DNA of 64,000 nt from Psychrobacter sp. DAB_AL43B (GCF_900168255.1 NZ_LT799838.1:3224001-3288000), one strand, 5' to 3'. Positions 20,116 to 30,610 are shown, numbered from the stretch's first letter. The notes: generated by a model from the sequence alone, not told the origin. Program-made: numbers and translations.

Positions 20116-20760
20116 TTAAATATCCCAATCCACAAAATTCTTTAACAGTTGCAAGCCTGCGGTATGGCTCTTTTCAGGATGAAACTGAGTCGCAAACAGA
20201 TTGTCTTTAATAACACTGGCACAAAACGGCTGACCATAATCACAAACAGCCGCCACTTGCGAGTTATCTGCTGGCTTACAGTAATAACTGTGCACAAAAT
20301 AAAAGTGCGAGTTATCTTCGATGCCGTTCCACAATGGATGCTCAAAATCCATACCGTTAATGGTATTCCAGCCCATATGCGGCACTTTAATAGTCGCGCC
20401 CTGCTCATCTGTCCATGTCGGATCAAACGCTTCTACGCTGCCATCTAAGATACCCAAGCATTTTGTACCACCATTCTCAGCGGACTGCTCAAATAACGCC
20501 TGCATACCCACACAGATGGCCATGACAGGCTTATTAAATATGGCATGACGTATGACCTCATCAATACCTGCCTCGTGCATGCCAGCGATACAATCACGCA
20601 TGGCACCGACACCGGGAAAGAAAATCTTATCGGCAGCAGCGACCACTTTAGGATCATTGGTGATCGACACTTCTGCGCCGACCGCTGATAGTGCCTTGCT
20701 GGCAGAGTGCAAATTACCCATGCCATAATCTAATAGTGCAATTTTTGTGGCACGACTCAT
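20116..20760 (-). CDS. hisH: HisH, imidazole glycerol phosphate synthase glutaminase subunit
   Basis: Class I glutamine amidotransferase that supplies ammonia to HisF. The 214-residue product has the nucleophile in [10 protein letters not shown] (Cys about 82), the oxyanion strand [11 protein letters not shown], and the His-Glu pair in ATQFHPEKS near residue 196. It follows hisB with stop and start adjacent, so the two are co-translated. The partner gene hisF is not in the window. Confidence 0.96.
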   Translation of the reverse strand: MSRATKIALLDYGMGNLHSASKALSAVGAEVSITNDPKVVAAADKIFFPGVGAMRDCIAGMHEAGIDEVIRHAIFNKPVMAICVGMQALFEQSAENGGTKCLGILDGSVEAFDPTWTDEQGATIKVPHMGWNTINGMDFEHPLWNGIEDNSHFYFVHSYYCKPADNSQVAAVCDYGQPFCASVIKDNLFATQFHPEKSHTAGLQLLKNFVDWDI

Positions 20761-21414
20761 CTAAAACGCCTCTTTGGTCGATGGCAAGGTGTTCAACGCG
20801 CGCTCATCATATTCGCACGCCATACGCAGTGCACGGGCAAAGGCTTTAAAGGTAGATTCGATTTGGTGATGGCTATTTTTACCTTTTAAATTATCTAAAT
20901 GCACTGTCATCCACGAATGATTGACAAAACCGTAGAAGAATTCACTAAACAAATCCACATCAAAGGTACCAACGTGCGAGCGCGTGAATGGAATCTCCAT
21001 ATGTAATCCTGGACGACCAGATAAATCAACCACCGCACGCGTTAACGCTTCATCTAGTGGCGCATAAAAATGCCCATAACGACGAATGCCTTTCTTATCA
21101 CCCAAGGCTTTAGCAAAGGCTTGTCCCAGCGTGATACCGGTATCTTCAACACTATGGTGATCATCAATAAAGGTATCGCCCGTACATTTGATATCTAAGT
21201 CAAATAGACCATGACGCTTAATTTGATCAATCATATGATCTAAAAATGGCACGCCCGTATCTACAGTACCTTGGCCAGTACCATCAAGATTGACCGTACA
21301 AGTGACTTGGGTCTCAGCGGTATTGCGCGTTACAGTCGCTGTACGTGCGGCATGACCGTAAAGATTTTTAGCAGAGTTTTGGTCTTGAGATTGTTCAGTA
21401 GAATTGGCTGTCAT
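20761..21414 (-). CDS. hisB: HisB, imidazoleglycerol-phosphate dehydratase
   Basis: Monofunctional dehydratase of histidine synthesis. Its metal-binding histidines are seen in [13 protein letters not shown], in [11 protein letters not shown] and again in FVNHSW and [11 protein letters not shown]. The 217-residue length includes an N-terminal extension of about 20 polar residues before the conserved [13 protein letters not shown] start. It is the first gene of a hisB-hisH pair; the promoter must lie in the 366-bp gap upstream. Confidence 0.96.
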   Translation of the reverse strand: MTANSTEQSQDQNSAKNLYGHAARTATVTRNTAETQVTCTVNLDGTGQGTVDTGVPFLDHMIDQIKRHGLFDLDIKCTGDTFIDDHHSVEDTGITLGQAFAKALGDKKGIRRYGHFYAPLDEALTRAVVDLSGRPGLHMEIPFTRSHVGTFDVDLFSEFFYGFVNHSWMTVHLDNLKGKNSHHQIESTFKAFARALRMACEYDERALNTLPSTKEAF

Positions 21415-21780
21415 GGCTACTCTCTATAAATATAAAAGCAAACAATAAAATAGGGCTATTAATAAGCCCAGCGTGTTCTCAATTTGAGAACCATAAAATA
21501 GAAGCATAAAATTTTAATAAGTATAAATTGCTTATAGTTCATTCTATCCTATCGCAAAATATTATAATAAGGACAGACTATGCATTATCTATCCTTATCA
21601 TAGCAAACCCTAAGATTTACTGCCACGGCCACGCAGTAATCTACAGGCAAATTTGCACCATTCTGCTAAAATAGTGACTTTAATATTATCAATCATTGCC
21701 CAATAACCGTTATGCTCATTATATTAAGTCATGCCGCACCAGATAACTAACTATCAAATGAAAAAAAATAGGAAGCCACT
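21415..21780. other. Divergent intergenic region hisB / panZ-like
   Basis: This 366-bp AT-rich stretch separates divergent genes. I see no his leader peptide, no RNA gene and no clear repeat. Confidence 0.4.
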
Positions 21781-22203
21781 ATGCCTTTAGAAGCGATTGC
21801 CATTAACGACTTGCAAACTCCTTTGATGAAAAAGCCTGCGCGTGAAAATGAATTGGCCGAGCGCTTGCAATCATTATATGACACAGATGATAGCCAACCT
21901 GATGGCGCTGAAGTATTGGCACTTATTGAGCAAGGGTTTAAACGTGGGCAGTACCTATATGTTGGTATGTTCAATGATAAGCCTATCGCCGCGGTTGCCT
22001 GCTTTGACGATGGGCAAACCGATGCTAAGCGCCTGCAATATTTAACGGTACATAAACAAAACCGCGGTCGTGCGATTGATGCCAAATTTATTAAACTGGT
22101 TTATGATGCCGAAGTGAAAAAAGGCGTACGCCAGTTTGTTCCTGTCGATGCAGATATTCATCGTATTATGAGCGAGTACGAGCTACTACGAGTTAAAGAT
22201 TAG
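21781..22203 (+). CDS. panZ: PanZ-like GNAT protein (PanD maturation/regulation)
   Basis: A 140-residue GNAT-fold protein. In enterobacteria PanZ binds the pro-enzyme of aspartate decarboxylase PanD, triggers its self-cleavage and, with acetyl-CoA, inhibits it. What is seen here is the GNAT core YVGMFNDKPIAAVACFDD, then LQYLTVHKQNRGRAIDAKFIKLV, where the acetyl-CoA pyrophosphate loop (NRGRA) lies. The size and the C-terminal VDADI segment fit PanZ. An unrelated small acetyltransferase remains possible. Confidence 0.6.
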   Translation: MPLEAIAINDLQTPLMKKPARENELAERLQSLYDTDDSQPDGAEVLALIEQGFKRGQYLYVGMFNDKPIAAVACFDDGQTDAKRLQYLTVHKQNRGRAIDAKFIKLVYDAEVKKGVRQFVPVDADIHRIMSEYELLRVKD

Positions 22204-22326
22204 TTTTAGGATAAAAAAGGCTTATTTTAATGATCTATCAATTATTTTTGGTCTTTTATTGCAGATAATGCAGAAATAACTTGACAGGAACGCCTATATT
22301 TAGTTTAATAGCGCCTCAACGAAGAC

Positions 22327-22402
22327 GGCTCGATAGCTCAGTCGGTAGAGCAACGGATTGAAAATCCGTGTGTCGGCAGTTCGAACCTGCCTCGAGCCAC
22401 CA
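22327..22402 (+). tRNA. tRNA-Phe (GAA)
   Basis: A full 76-nt cloverleaf. The acceptor arms GGCTCGA and TCGAGCC pair over 7 bp, followed by discriminator A and an encoded CCA. The D arm is AGCTCAGTCGGTAGAGCA, the anticodon loop TTGAAAA has anticodon GAA, and the T loop is TTCGAAC. A terminator follows at 22419. No second tRNA is nearby. Confidence 0.97.
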
Positions 22403-22418
22403 TTCGTTATAGAATTCT

Positions 22419-22454
22419 AAAAAGCCCCAAACATTTATGTTTGGGGCTTTTTTT
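22419..22454 (+). terminator. Terminator after tRNA-Phe
   Basis: Hairpin arms aaaagccccaaac and gtttggggctttt with a short loop and T run, 17 bp after the tRNA. Confidence 0.85.
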
Positions 22455-22496
22455 ATGTCTTTAGGCTTTAAATATTTATTTTTAATAAAGTTATTT

Positions 22497-22850
22497 TTAT
22501 GACACGGGGTCTCTTAATAACAGCTCACAAGGCTCACGATAATTTAAATCGTAAATAGTTGCGCGATAATCAATACCATATCGACCTTCAGAGAATACTA
22601 CTTGATCACCTACTGATAAATAACAAGATTGACGCGCATCATAGATAAAATCATCAATGACAAACATCTCATCACGGTCGACGTCTTTGACTGTGTAAAT
22701 ATTATCTTTGACCGTACTATCACTTAACAATGATCGCTCAAACCAAGCACTATGAGCGCTATTAATACTTAGAAAAGCTATCGTCAATCCTAATAATATT
22801 AGCATTCCTGTCCTAGACGACATTAGCTCGTCCGTAGTAAATCTATTCAT
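22497..22850 (-). CDS. Hypothetical exported protein (117 aa)
   Basis: Not recognised. A hydrophobic segment near residues 16-33 ending in AHSA looks like a signal peptide or membrane anchor. The remaining 80 residues contain two cysteines (QSCYL and EPCEL) that could form a disulphide in the periplasm. It converges on the tRNA terminator and stands alone. Confidence 0.55.
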   Translation of the reverse strand: MNRFTTDELMSSRTGMLILLGLTIAFLSINSAHSAWFERSLLSDSTVKDNIYTVKDVDRDEMFVIDDFIYDARQSCYLSVGDQVVFSEGRYGIDYRATIYDLNYREPCELLLRDPVS

Positions 22851-23034
22851 TGTGACTTATCCCGTTTAATTTTCCTAAAGTCCATTTTGTAGCACCTGTT
22901 AATCTTGCATGGCGGTTTTTACAATATCTTAAACAACTACTGTCACTCATTCATAACACTTTTGTGCTGTTTTATGTGCCTGCCCGCTAAGTATACTAAA
23001 AGCGATAAACAGTGATAGGTTAAGAGTAAGAACT

Positions 23035-23535
23035 ATGAGAGAGTTTGATTATGATTTAGATTATAAAAATTTGGACTTACGTGCGCATCCTGAGCTGTAT
23101 CGTGTCGGTCGCGGTGAACAAGGTGTGTTACTAGTAGAGCCTTATAAATCCGAAATTCTGCCGCACTGGCGCTTTGCGACGCCTGATATTGCGACTGAAA
23201 GCAGCGAGTTTATTTATCAGATGTTTTTAGAGTATCTGTCAGCTGATGACTTTGTCGGTGCGGATATGGCACGCAAATTTATCCAAATGGGCTATACCCG
23301 CGCCCGCCGTTATGCCAATCATAAAGGCGGTAAAAAATACAAAGGAGCGGTTCCTGATGATAAAAAAGGCCAAAGCGGAGCGCATGGTCGCGCAGAGCTA
23401 CCACGGCAAACCGAAGATCCTATCAAAGCCGAATCGGCGCGACTCTTTAAACAAAAATGGGATTCATGCCGCGAGAATGAAGTTTATTTAAAAATGAAAG
23501 CTGAACACCGTCAGCGTTATCAAGACGTTGAATAG
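23035..23535 (+). CDS. DUF4385 family protein
   Basis: 166 residues beginning with FDYDLDYKNLDLRAHPELYRVGRGEQGVLLVEPYKSEILPHWRF, the conserved core of DUF4385 (found in bacteria and archaea-associated viruses; function unknown). The pattern continues with MFLEYLSADDFVGADMARKFIQMGYTRARRYANHKGGKKY. The basic C-terminal half suggests nucleic-acid contact, but this is only inference. No operon partner. Confidence 0.85.
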   Translation: MREFDYDLDYKNLDLRAHPELYRVGRGEQGVLLVEPYKSEILPHWRFATPDIATESSEFIYQMFLEYLSADDFVGADMARKFIQMGYTRARRYANHKGGKKYKGAVPDDKKGQSGAHGRAELPRQTEDPIKAESARLFKQKWDSCRENEVYLKMKAEHRQRYQDVE

Positions 23536-23664
23536 TAGATACTAAAATAGCAGTAAAAGTGAGTGCTATGGCTTACCTATGTTATGGTAACAAAGACTTT
23601 AAACAGTACTTTTAAAAACTAATAACTTAAAAATAGAATGAATAATTCTAAATCGCGAGGAATA

Positions 23665-24342
23665 ATGAATAAGCAGCTTTTGATTTTTGATTTCGATGGG
23701 ACACTCATTGATAGCGTACCAGATTTGGCTGATGCGACTAATGCGATGCTGACCACGCTTGGTAAACAACCTTATCCTATCGATACCATACGTAACTGGG
23801 TGGGTAATGGCTCAAGAATGCTGGTCGAACGCGCCTTGGTCGGTAAAATTGAGGTTGTAGAAGGTGAGTTAACCCAAGAAGAAACTGATCATGCCGAACA
23901 AGTTTTTTTTGATGCTTATAAGAATCTTAGTGGTAGCAAAACCGTCGCCTACCCAGATGTGGATAGCGGACTAAAAAAGCTAAAGGCAGCGGGCTATACA
24001 CTAGCATTAGTCACCAATAAACCCATTCGTTTTGTACCCAAAATATTACAATTCTTTGGCTGGCAAGACTTGTTTAGCGAAGTACTGGGCGGTGATAGCT
24101 TGCCGGTCAAAAAACCAGATCCTACCCCATTACTACATGTCTGTGAGGCTCTAGGTGTAACTCCAGCGCAAGCGGTCATGATTGGTGATTCAAGAAACGA
24201 TATCTTAGCCGGACAAAATGCCAATATGGATACACTTGGATTGTCTTATGGCTACAACTATGGGCAAGATATTCGTGAGCTCAATCCTACTGAAGCGTTT
24301 GATAGTTTTGCGGCATTGGTTGAATATATTTTAAAAGATTAG
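23665..24342 (+). CDS. gph: Gph, phosphoglycolate phosphatase (HAD family)
   Basis: HAD hydrolase with the nucleophile motif DFDGTLIDS, the threonine motif LVTNKP, the lysine in KKPDPTPL and the acidic pair GDSRNDI. The cap domain is of the Gph type, and 225 residues is the usual size. The ATG at 23665 was chosen for its GCGAGG Shine-Dalgarno and because the core starts directly after; an in-frame ATG lies at 23638. Gph removes 2-phosphoglycolate formed in DNA repair. Confidence 0.85.
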   Translation: MNKQLLIFDFDGTLIDSVPDLADATNAMLTTLGKQPYPIDTIRNWVGNGSRMLVERALVGKIEVVEGELTQEETDHAEQVFFDAYKNLSGSKTVAYPDVDSGLKKLKAAGYTLALVTNKPIRFVPKILQFFGWQDLFSEVLGGDSLPVKKPDPTPLLHVCEALGVTPAQAVMIGDSRNDILAGQNANMDTLGLSYGYNYGQDIRELNPTEAFDSFAALVEYILKD

Positions 24343-24465
24343 GGCGTATTTAGAATAGTTAAAAAACAAGAAAACTATCTTATACCCTATATCGTTGCAA
24401 ACTGTGACTGGCCTTTATTTAAGCTTAAACAAGCCAAGAAGCGGTCACACTATTGGAGCAAGAGC

Positions 24466-26148
24466 ATGATTAAAAAAGACAATACCAATAGAAAGTACTC
24501 TTCTATTTTGGTCGATGGCATTCAAAAAGCACCAGCGCGTTCTATGCTGCGTGCAGTCGGTTTTACTGATGAAGATTTTAAGCGCCCGCAAGTGGGGATT
24601 GCCTCTACTTGGAGCCAAGTGACGCCTTGTAATATCCACATTAACGGCTTAGCTGAAGAAGTGGCGAAAGGCGTTTATCTTGCCTATGCCAAGCCCATTA
24701 TTTTCAACACCATTACCATCTCTGACGGTATCGCTAACGGTTACCAAGGCATGAAATACTCATTGGTATCGCGTGAAGTAATTGCTGACTCCATTGAAAC
24801 CGTATCAGGCTGCCAAGGTCACGACGCTATCATTGCTATTGGTGGCTGCGATAAAAATATGCCTGGTTGTATTATGGCCATGGCACGCTTAAACCGTCCT
24901 TCCCTGTTTATTTATGGCGGTACCATTCAGCCGGGTAAAAATCATACTGACATCGTTTCTGTATTCGAAGCCGTCGGTGCCAATGCCCGTGGCGATATGA
25001 CCGAAGAAGAAGTATTAGAAATTGAAAGAACAGCTATCCCTGGCCCTGGTTCTTGTGGTGGTATGTATACCGCTAACACCATGGCATCAGCGATTGAAGC
25101 GTTAGGCATGAGCTTACCCGGCAGCTCTGCTCAAGAAGCTATCTCTCCTGAAAAACGTGAAGACTGCCGACAAGCAGGTCAAGCGATTCAGTGGCTCATT
25201 GATAACGACATTAAGCCTAGCGATATTATGACGCGCAAAGCTTTTGAAAACGCTATTACCATGGTTATTGCTTTAGGTGGCTCTACCAACGCTGTACTAC
25301 ATTTACTGGCCATGGCCGATGCGATTGACGTAGCGCTAAACATTGATGACTTTACCGAAATAGGTAAGCGTGTGCCGGTACTGGCCGACTTACGCCCATC
25401 AGGTAAATACTTAATGTCAGAGCTCATTAAGATTGGTGGTATTGCGCCACTAATGAAGCGTTTACTGGCACAGGGTTTACTACACGGCGATTGCTTAACG
25501 GTTAATGGTAAAACAATAGCTGAAAACCTTGCTGACGTAGAAGACTACCCAGCCGGCCAAGACATTATCATGCCGTTCGACAAGCCAATTAAAGCCGACA
25601 GCCACTTGCGCATATTACGTGGCAACATTGCACCAACTGGTTCGGTGGCAAAAATCAGTGGCCAAGAAGGTACTATGTTTACTGGCACAGCACGTGTATT
25701 TGACTCAGAAGAAGATTCAATGAGCGCTATTCTTGACAGTACAGTAGTCGCAGGTGATGTGGTTATTATTCGTTACGAAGGCCCGAAAGGTGGCCCGGGT
25801 ATGCGTGAAATGCTGTCACCAACCTCGGCCATTATGGGTCGCGGCTTGGGCAATGATGTTGCGTTAATTACCGATGGTCGCTTCTCTGGTGGTAGTCATG
25901 GCTTTGTCGTAGGACACATCACGCCTGAAGCCATGGTTGGCGGGCCGATTGCTATTATTGAAAACGGCGACACCATTACCATTGATGCCGACAACAATGA
26001 AATAAACTTAAACATCAGCCAAGAAGAAATTGAGAAGCGTTTGAGTGCATGGAAAGCACCAGAGCCAAACATAAAGCGCGGTGTGCTGGCTAAATACGCT
26101 AAAACGGTTGGCAGTGCCTCGGAAGGTGCCATTACCGATAAGTTTTAA
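24466..26148 (+). CDS. ilvD: IlvD, dihydroxy-acid dehydratase
   Basis: Iron-sulphur enzyme of valine, leucine and isoleucine synthesis that dehydrates 2,3-dihydroxy acids. Cluster cysteines are in [19 protein letters not shown] and [14 protein letters not shown]. The 560-residue product lacks the extra segment of the 610-residue E. coli enzyme, so it belongs to the shorter class that commonly binds a [2Fe-2S] cluster. A good Shine-Dalgarno (TTGGAGC) precedes the ATG. It is followed by a terminator. Confidence 0.96.
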   Translation: MIKKDNTNRKYSSILVDGIQKAPARSMLRAVGFTDEDFKRPQVGIASTWSQVTPCNIHINGLAEEVAKGVYLAYAKPIIFNTITISDGIANGYQGMKYSLVSREVIADSIETVSGCQGHDAIIAIGGCDKNMPGCIMAMARLNRPSLFIYGGTIQPGKNHTDIVSVFEAVGANARGDMTEEEVLEIERTAIPGPGSCGGMYTANTMASAIEALGMSLPGSSAQEAISPEKREDCRQAGQAIQWLIDNDIKPSDIMTRKAFENAITMVIALGGSTNAVLHLLAMADAIDVALNIDDFTEIGKRVPVLADLRPSGKYLMSELIKIGGIAPLMKRLLAQGLLHGDCLTVNGKTIAENLADVEDYPAGQDIIMPFDKPIKADSHLRILRGNIAPTGSVAKISGQEGTMFTGTARVFDSEEDSMSAILDSTVVAGDVVIIRYEGPKGGPGMREMLSPTSAIMGRGLGNDVALITDGRFSGGSHGFVVGHITPEAMVGGPIAIIENGDTITIDADNNEINLNISQEEIEKRLSAWKAPEPNIKRGVLAKYAKTVGSASEGAITDKF

Positions 26149-26158
26149 TCGCTATCAA

Positions 26159-26196
26159 AAACACCTTGGGCAAAGGAATGCCTAAGGTGTTTTTCT
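26159..26196 (+). terminator. Intrinsic terminator after ilvD
   Basis: Hairpin arms aacaccttgggc and gcctaaggtgtt (one mismatch) followed by TTTTT. Confidence 0.8.
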
Positions 26197-26339
26197 TCTG
26201 TTGAATTTCCTGCATAAAATCTCTCTCATAGTATTAATAATTCATATCCACTGCGCTTCCTTCAAAGCACCCTTCAGCTAAATATATTGATTTAAATAAG
26301 CTAGAAAGTCTCACTAGGCTTTTTTGACTTAATAATAAA

Positions 26340-26785
26340 TCACTTACTACGATAACTTAGTGCCTCAGATACATGAGCACTGGTGATATCGGCACTGTCA
26401 GCGAGATCAGCAATCGTCCGCGCGACGCGTAATACTCGATGATAGCCACGAGCGGATAAATTCAGTCGCTGCTGCGCGAGCTGCAATAATTGCTGCTCAC
26501 CCTCACCTAGCTGAATGTACTTATCAATCTCACTAGGACTAAGCTCATTATTGACTTTTTTCTGTCGTATTAATTGGCGATTATGTGCCGCGGATACTCG
26601 ACTACGCACCTGCTCAGAGGTTTCGCCGGCTTGAGCGTTTTGTAGATCGCCAATCGGCAATGCTGGCACAGTAATATGCAAATCAATCCGATCGAGTAGC
26701 GGTCCTGATAGCTTATCTTGATAGCGTTTAATCTGTTCAGGTCGGCAGCGACAACGTCCTGAGCCATCGCCATCATAACCACATG
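26340..26785 (-). pseudogene. comM: comM 3' remnant (Mg-chelatase-like ATPase, C-terminal part)
   Basis: The C-terminal third of ComM, a branch-migration helicase needed for natural transformation. It resumes at CGYDGDGSGRCRCRPEQIKRYQDKLSGPLLDRIDLHI (the zinc-like cysteine cluster and sensor region) and ends with RVLRVARTIADLADSADI...SYRSK. The residues in front of CGYDG are encoded by the transposon end, so this is not an intact gene. The matching 5' part lies at 44717-45468. About 130-140 codons between the two, including both Walker motifs, are missing compared with known ComM. Confidence 0.92.
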
Positions 26786-26892
26786 TGTAATAATCCCAAA
26801 TTACTGGCACAATATCCTTCAATATCACCTCTTTTCTATTCCAATACTTACCAATTAAATGGCAAAGATATACCAAATAGCTGTCATAAAAT
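26786..26892 (+). repeat. Transposon left end: terminal inverted repeat plus TnsB-site-like repeats
   Basis: The terminal sequence begins tgtaataatcc. Three related units follow at 26795-26814 (cccaaattactggcacaata), 26850-26869 (accaattaaatggcaaagat) and 26872-26891 (accaaatagctgtcataaaa, weaker). Spaced, repeated 20-bp boxes are the hallmark of Tn7-type ends bound by TnsB. Confidence 0.85.
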
Positions 26893-26899
26893 TTAATAA

Positions 26900-27568
26900 A
26901 TGCTAAATAAGCGACAAATTATTATGAGACAAATGCGCAAAATAAAACCGACTAGAATGAGCGTATCAGGAAGAATTCCATATAAAGGTAAATCATTACC
27001 TTATGAATCAACTTTAGAGCGCGATTTAATTATAGTCCATGCCTTTCGAGAAGATGTGGAGGATATAGTTGCTCAACCAATTACTATACCTTTCGTCAAG
27101 AATGGCATTACTTATAAGTACACTCCTGACTTTTTTATCAAATTCGTAGAAGACGATGGTAAGCCAAATATGATTATTGAGGTTAAACCATATGATCTAT
27201 GGCAAGCGAACTGGAGAGACTGGTCGGATAAGTGGAAGACGATGCAGCGCTATTGTAAAGACAATGGTTATGTATTTCATATTTATGATGAGAGTCGTAT
27301 TAAGAATACAGCTTTAGACAATATTAATCTCTTAATGAAGTTTAAGAACTCTGCAATCGAAGAAGAGGATAAGGAAGCGGTTTTAGAGCAGGTTAGGCTT
27401 ATGGGTACAACTACTATAGATTACCTATTAACACGTTTTTACATAGGCTCTTTCTTGCGCAATCACGGATTACGAGTAATTTATCATTTACTTGCTACTA
27501 AACGATTAAAATTTAATTTATTCCTTGAAATTAATGACTTAACAGAGGTATGGGTGGATTATGAATAA
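26900..27568 (+). CDS. tnsA: TnsA-like endonuclease (TniC)
   Basis: Heteromeric-transposase subunit that cuts the 5' ends, allowing cut-and-paste movement. The restriction-enzyme-like core is visible as PYESTLERD (Glu 36/40), YTPDF (Asp 77) and IIEVKP (Glu 94, Lys 96), the E-D-(E)xK pattern of TnsA. The C-terminal half matches the TnsA helical domain that contacts TnsC. At 222 residues it is slightly shorter than Tn7 TnsA (273). The start may be ATG 26900 or ATG 26924. The stop overlaps the tnsB start by 8 bp. Confidence 0.93.
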   Translation: MLNKRQIIMRQMRKIKPTRMSVSGRIPYKGKSLPYESTLERDLIIVHAFREDVEDIVAQPITIPFVKNGITYKYTPDFFIKFVEDDGKPNMIIEVKPYDLWQANWRDWSDKWKTMQRYCKDNGYVFHIYDESRIKNTALDNINLLMKFKNSAIEEEDKEAVLEQVRLMGTTTIDYLLTRFYIGSFLRNHGLRVIYHLLATKRLKFNLFLEINDLTEVWVDYE

Positions 27569-29711
27569 TAGTAGAATTGCAGAAACTAACTCATCTATCT
27601 TCGAAAAACATTTAGATAATTTTCAAAAACTAGGTATCGATGTAGATACAATAAATGAGTCAACACCAACAACGAAAGGGTATGGTTTCATGATTGACCA
27701 TGATGATGAGGGTTTAGATAGGTTTGAGATCAGGCGTGGACGTATTGATTTGCGTAAGGGGAAAACCTATCTAAATAAGTCTGATAATAAACACTATGAG
27801 CTAGTCGAGTACTTAAACGAGAGTACAGAGGTCGTAGTTCGTAGTGTTGAAACGGGTAAAACCAGTATTGTTAACATACAAAGTTTGTCAAATATTAAAG
27901 ATCAGAATAATGATCATATCAATGTCGATATTAGTGCTATTGGCGATGAAGAGTGGCAAAAAGCACAGTCTAAGTTTGAGGCAATCAAACCTATTATCAA
28001 TACTGAGCATAGCTATAACCATCGAAAATTAATTATGGAACGCTCAAAGGAGATCAATGTCTCAATTCGTTCATTATATCGCTGGATTAAGCAGTATCAG
28101 GCTGTTGGCTCTATTGCAGGACTGGTAGAGAAAAAACGAGGTTGGAAGGAAGGTGGATCACGTCTAACTAAAGCTCAGGACGATGTTATTCAAAGAGCTA
28201 TAAAAGCATTTTATTTGACCAAGCAAAGAGCCAGTTTAGAGCAGACTTATCGTGAAGTTTTTCGTCTTTGTTCCATGGAGAAAATCGATAAACCAAGTAA
28301 AAAAGCCATCAAATTACGTATTGATCAAATTTCAGAGTATGAACAGCTTAAAAAGCGCGGTCAAATAGAGCAAGCTAGAAAAAAATTCAAGCCTACACCA
28401 CATTCCTTTCCTAACGCAGATTACCCATTAAGTGTGATTCAAATAGACCATACACCTGTTGATTTGATATTAGTTGATAACGAGCATCGAAAATCCATTG
28501 GTAGACCATATTTAACATTAGCTATTGATGTCTACAGTCGAATGATTACGGGATATTATTTGTCGTTAGATCCACCGTCAGCAACCTCAGTTGCAATGTG
28601 TGTTGCAAGAAGTATCTTACAAAAAGAGAGTCTTTTACTTGAGCATGGTATTGATCATACAGAATGGCAAGTGTATGGCTATCCGCAAAAAATACACGTT
28701 GATAATGGCGCTGATTTTCGATCAAACACTTTGGCTCGTTCGTGCGAGGTTCATGGAATTAACCTTGAATTTAGACCAGTAGCAAGGCCTCAGTTTGGTG
28801 GACATATTGAACGTCTCATTGGCACGTTTATGAAAGAGGTTCATGGCATCAATGGTACAACATTTTCTAATATTAAGGAAAAAGACAACTATGACTCTGA
28901 AAAAGAAGCGACACTTACTTTAGATGAGTTTGAGGTTTGGCTTCTTACCTTTATAACCAAGGTTTATCACAAGCGAATCCATAGTACTTTAGGGCGAAGT
29001 CCTACGGAACAGTGGTATCTAGGTATTCATGGTGATGGCGATAACATTGGTACAGGTTTACCATCGTTGCCAGAGGACTCAAAAACCTTACTATTAGACT
29101 TCATGCCAAGTTTTGAGCGAACCATCCAGCATTTTGGCGTGACTATCGACTCCTTACGCTATTACGATCCCTGCTTAAATATTTTTATTAACGCCAAAAA
29201 TAAAGATGGGAGTAAAAAACACTTTTTATTTAGACGTGATCCAAGGGACATTAGTAAAATTTGGTTCTACGATCCAAGTTTACATCAGTATTTCACCGTC
29301 CCCTTTGCTAACCAGCAGCTACCAAGTATGAGTCTATGGGAATACAAAAAAATTCGGAAGCAAATTGCTGATAAAGGAAATGAGTATATAAATGAACATC
29401 AAATCTATGAAGCTTTGACCGAGATGCGAGACTTAATCGAAGATTCTTCTAAAAAAACAAAGTCTGCTCGTAGACAAGCGCAACTTCAAAAAACACATGC
29501 TAAAAGTCAAACTATCGTAGCCAAAACAATGATGGCAAGTAAAAGGAACAATGCCGCTACTGCTAATAATCTAGAGCCGACTAACAGTGATAATATCCAA
29601 ACAAATTTGCAGCCATCAACACAGGTTTCTAAAAAACCTGAAAAGAGTGTTATTGCAAAAAATGGACTACTTCTAGATACGACTGATTTTGATTTTGGAG
29701 ATATTGAATAA
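27561..29711 (+). CDS. tnsB: TnsB-like DDE transposase (TniA)
   Basis: Retroviral-integrase-fold transposase that cuts and joins the 3' ends. The catalytic triad is visible at Asp 296 (VIQIDHTPVD), Asp 381 (IHVDNGADF) and Glu 417 (FGGHIERLIG). An N-terminal helix-turn-helix region (about 140-200, with SIRSLYRWIKQYQ) should bind the end repeats. A Mu-type beta-barrel follows the core, and the Lys/Thr-rich tail of about 80 residues probably contacts TnsC. The 716-residue length is close to Tn7 TnsB (702). It is translationally linked to tnsA and tnsC. Confidence 0.95.
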   Translation: MNNSRIAETNSSIFEKHLDNFQKLGIDVDTINESTPTTKGYGFMIDHDDEGLDRFEIRRGRIDLRKGKTYLNKSDNKHYELVEYLNESTEVVVRSVETGKTSIVNIQSLSNIKDQNNDHINVDISAIGDEEWQKAQSKFEAIKPIINTEHSYNHRKLIMERSKEINVSIRSLYRWIKQYQAVGSIAGLVEKKRGWKEGGSRLTKAQDDVIQRAIKAFYLTKQRASLEQTYREVFRLCSMEKIDKPSKKAIKLRIDQISEYEQLKKRGQIEQARKKFKPTPHSFPNADYPLSVIQIDHTPVDLILVDNEHRKSIGRPYLTLAIDVYSRMITGYYLSLDPPSATSVAMCVARSILQKESLLLEHGIDHTEWQVYGYPQKIHVDNGADFRSNTLARSCEVHGINLEFRPVARPQFGGHIERLIGTFMKEVHGINGTTFSNIKEKDNYDSEKEATLTLDEFEVWLLTFITKVYHKRIHSTLGRSPTEQWYLGIHGDGDNIGTGLPSLPEDSKTLLLDFMPSFERTIQHFGVTIDSLRYYDPCLNIFINAKNKDGSKKHFLFRRDPRDISKIWFYDPSLHQYFTVPFANQQLPSMSLWEYKKIRKQIADKGNEYINEHQIYEALTEMRDLIEDSSKKTKSARRQAQLQKTHAKSQTIVAKTMMASKRNNAATANNLEPTNSDNIQTNLQPSTQVSKKPEKSVIAKNGLLLDTTDFDFGDIE

Positions 29712-30610
29712 TGAATGAAATTATCACTGATAACAAAGCGTCTTACCTTCATGTATATAAAGATTTCCGTCATCTTGTAGAATATTCTGATGACGATCGA
29801 TTAGATTTTATTAACGAAGCTCGCTGGGTCAATTATGATGTAGCAGACAATATAATTTTAGAGCTAAACGGGCTTTTGAGGTTCCCAAAAAGACTAAGAA
29901 TGCCTAACCTTTTAATAGTCGGTGATTCAAATAATGGCAAAACCAGTATTGCTCATCGTTTTTTCAGAAAGCATGGTATACCAGTCGAAGAGAATGGCAT
30001 TTTAATCAAGCCTGTCATTTTTGCAAATGCTCCTTCAAGCACTAATGAAAAAGACCTCTATATGTCTATTCTAGAGGCACTTCATATGCCCTATAGAACG
30101 AAAGATTCAGCATCTTCATTGCTCTATCAAGTACTTCATTTATGCCGCGAGTATCAAGTCAAAATGATCATGGTTGATGAGCTTCATTCATTACTTACAG
30201 GTACACCAAGACAGCAACGTCAGGTAATGAATGCTTTGAAGACATTATGCAATGAATTACAGATACCGATTGTCGGTATTGGAACGCAGGATGCGAAACG
30301 TGTACTACACACTGATCCTCAGCACGCTAGTCGATTCGATATTGTAGAAGTCCCTCTTTGGAAATTAAATAAAAAATTTCAAGAACTACTTTTTCGACTC
30401 GAAAGTGTTTTTCCGCTTAAGAATCCATCAGAATTGCATCAACCCAAAACTGCTGCTCTTATTCATGCTGTTTCAAAAGGAAATTTAGGCAACATTCACA
30501 GGCTTCTATCAGTTTGTGCCAAAGATGCCATCCTTAGCGGTACAGAACAAATTACTGAAGAGATTCTAACTAAAAACAAAGATGTTCGCCCAACCGAAGG
30601 ACTCAGGTGA
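29711..30610 (+). CDS. tnsC: TnsC-like AAA+ regulator (TniB)
   Basis: ATPase that links target recognition to the transposase. Walker A is GDSNNGKTS (residues 71-79), Walker B is MIMVDELHS (152-160), and sensor residues lie around IPIVGIGTQDAKR. At 299 residues it is of the compact TniB size and lacks the long extensions of Tn7 TnsC (555). It overlaps the tnsB stop by 1 bp and the tniQ start by 4 bp. Confidence 0.93.
   Translation: MNEIITDNKASYLHVYKDFRHLVEYSDDDRLDFINEARWVNYDVADNIILELNGLLRFPKRLRMPNLLIVGDSNNGKTSIAHRFFRKHGIPVEENGILIKPVIFANAPSSTNEKDLYMSILEALHMPYRTKDSASSLLYQVLHLCREYQVKMIMVDELHSLLTGTPRQQRQVMNALKTLCNELQIPIVGIGTQDAKRVLHTDPQHASRFDIVEVPLWKLNKKFQELLFRLESVFPLKNPSELHQPKTAALIHAVSKGNLGNIHRLLSVCAKDAILSGTEQITEEILTKNKDVRPTEGLR

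Noticed and set aside
26340..26876. A 178-residue protein starting MVYLCHLIGKYW
   Set aside because: Its first 30 residues are translated from the transposon end; the rest is the broken comM C-terminus.
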